Source: Gammaproteobacteria bacterium
GTDB lineage: Bacteria > Pseudomonadota > Gammaproteobacteria > Steroidobacterales > Steroidobacteraceae
Assembly (NCBI GenBank): GCA_029857655.1
Contig: JAOUGR010000015.1
Location: 1 to 13,926 of the forward strand
DNA length: 13,926 bases
Reading direction: 5' to 3'
The notes below the pieces were generated by a model. The model worked only from the letters and a program-made list of their open reading frames with translations, had not been told where the DNA came from and searched no databases. Positions 13,299-13,926 of this stretch are shown here, one piece after another. The position numbers and the translations under genes are program-made. Positions within the stretch are counted from its first letter, which is position 1. Every line of letters begins with the position of its first letter.

Positions 13299-13322
13299 AA
13301 AAAAGGCGGCCCGAAGGCCGCC
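13299..13322 (-). terminator. Rho-independent terminator of the ribonucleotide reductase gene
   Basis: Read on the minus strand, GGCGGCC and GGCCGCC form a perfect 7-base stem around a TTCG tetraloop, followed at once by six T. This is a textbook intrinsic terminator 80 bases after the reductase stop. The alternative stem GGGCCGCC/GGCGGCCC (13289-13312) reuses one arm and could compete with it. Confidence 0.92.
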
Positions 13323-13401
13323 TGGGAGTTCACGCGCAGCGCCTGTTGTCAGGTGCCGCCGGGCGGGGACCCGGCATGCGCGTGGATCAAAATCATGCGC
13401 G

Positions 13402-13926
13402 CTAACCGCACTTGGACTCGCCGCAGGCGAGACAGGTCAGGCAGCCATCCAGCTTGACGACCGCCGCCGTGCTGCACTTCACGCACAGTTGCGCGCCCTC
13501 GGGGTAAGTGCTCTTGGCGAACGCGTCGGCCTGGCGACTGCGCTGTTCCCACTCGTTGCGCTTGTCCTCTATGAACTGCAGGCGCGCGGCGTCCATCTCG
13601 GGCACCTTCATCAGGCCGATGGACTGCAGGTGACGCTCGACCACGTAGCCGATTTCGGCCACGATCGACGGCATGAACTTGCCACCGGGCTGCCAGTAGC
13701 CGCCACGCGGGTCGAAAACCGCCTTCAGTTCCTCGGTCAGGAATGCGACGTCGCCGCCCTTGCGGAACACGGCCGAGATGATCCGTGTCAGCGCGACAAT
13801 CCACTGGAAGTGGTCGAGATTCTTCGAGTTGATGAAGATCTCGAAGGGCCGGCGATGCTCGTGCTCGGTGCCTTCATTCAGCATGATGTCGTTGATCGTC
13901 AGGTACATCGCGTGGTCGGAAACCGG
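13402..13926 (-). CDS. nrdJ: B12-dependent (class II) ribonucleotide reductase, C-terminal part (runs off the right edge)
   Basis: The visible 174 codons end a class II ribonucleoside-diphosphate reductase, which makes deoxynucleotides using adenosylcobalamin. Landmarks are MYLTINDIMLNEGTEHEHRR, PFEIFINSKNLDHFQWIVAL, LTRIISAVFRKGGDVAFLTE, and the GGKFMPSIVAEIGYV block, followed by a cysteine-rich tail with CVKC, then CLTCLACGESKCG, like the zinc-finger-like end of proteobacterial NrdJ. The frame continues without a stop to the window edge, so the Met at 13908 is internal. Whether the gene is one long NrdJ or the second half of a split pair (nrdJa/nrdJb, as in Pseudomonas) cannot be seen. A UUCG-loop terminator follows. 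Confidence 0.88.
   Translation of the reverse strand, partial: PVSDHAMYLTINDIMLNEGTEHEHRRPFEIFINSKNLDHFQWIVALTRIISAVFRKGGDVAFLTEELKAVFDPRGGYWQPGGKFMPSIVAEIGYVVERHLQSIGLMKVPEMDAARLQFIEDKRNEWEQRSRQADAFAKSTYPEGAQLCVKCSTAAVVKLDGCLTCLACGESKCG

Noticed and set aside
13375..13401. Direct repeat CATGCGCG (13375-13382 and 13394-13401), considered as a regulatory or attachment site.
   Set aside because: Eight bases of GC-rich sequence, two copies only, no mobile-element gene nearby.
1..13926. Search for a defence, toxin-antitoxin, mobile or CRISPR system.
   Set aside because: No such genes or repeats are visible; nearly every base is accounted for by housekeeping genes, and the two small ORFs near htpG lack toxin-antitoxin features such as a paired overlap with a DNA-binding partner.

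Overview
The window is GC-rich chromosomal DNA of a gammaproteobacterium, probably related to the Xanthomonas/Pseudomonas side of the class. The evidence is the type IV pilus retraction block pilT-pilU next to a divergent yggS-yggT-yggU-DUF4426 block, with strong PilU, PpnN and DUF4426 resemblance to proteins of that class. The exact genus cannot be read from the sequence. Genes are densely packed, with short or overlapping junctions. There are no tRNA or rRNA genes, insertion sequences, prophage genes or CRISPR arrays. The content is mainly housekeeping. I did not find a clearly new multi-gene system, and the most interesting signals are regulatory or concern small genes.

Layout. (1) Positions 1-2468, minus strand: pilT, pilU and a third PilT/PilU-like ATPase that runs off the left edge. 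All three are retraction motors of the type IV pilus. (2) Positions 2469-2566: a divergent promoter region in which the -10 elements for pilT and yggS overlap. (3) Positions 2567-4646, plus strand: yggS (PLP homeostasis), yggT (membrane protein), yggU (DUF167) and a DUF4426 lipoprotein. From memory, the equivalent Pseudomonas block also carries proC, metX and metW; these are absent here. (4) Positions 4796-5107, plus strand: an HU-type nucleoid protein with a hairpin in its leader, ended by a strong terminator. (5) Positions 5170-7562, minus strand: xdhC, a mocA-like nucleotidyltransferase and an alpha/beta hydrolase. The first two belong to molybdenum-cofactor maturation for xanthine dehydrogenase-type enzymes. 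A run of 11 G lies just upstream. (6) Positions 7644-10424, minus strand: htpG, msrB and a periplasmic FKBP, three genes concerned with protein folding or repair. htpG is preceded by a good sigma-32-like promoter. (7) Positions 10504-10859, minus strand: two small unrecognised ORFs. (8) Positions 10971-13277, minus strand: a small lipoprotein, an L,D-transpeptidase-fold protein and ppnN, the last two joined by a 4-base overlap. (9) Positions 13402-13926, minus strand: the C-terminal part of a B12-dependent ribonucleotide reductase, followed by a UUCG-loop terminator.

Recurring traits are overlapping or near-overlapping stop/start junctions (pilU and the third motor, xdhC and mocA, msrB and the FKBP gene, ldt and ppnN), and two genes (msrB, ldt) whose best -10 box lies so close to the start codon that the mRNA could be leaderless. 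No stretch longer than about 150 bases lacks a gene. The largest gaps are 4647-4795, 10860-10970, 13278-13401 and 2469-2566.
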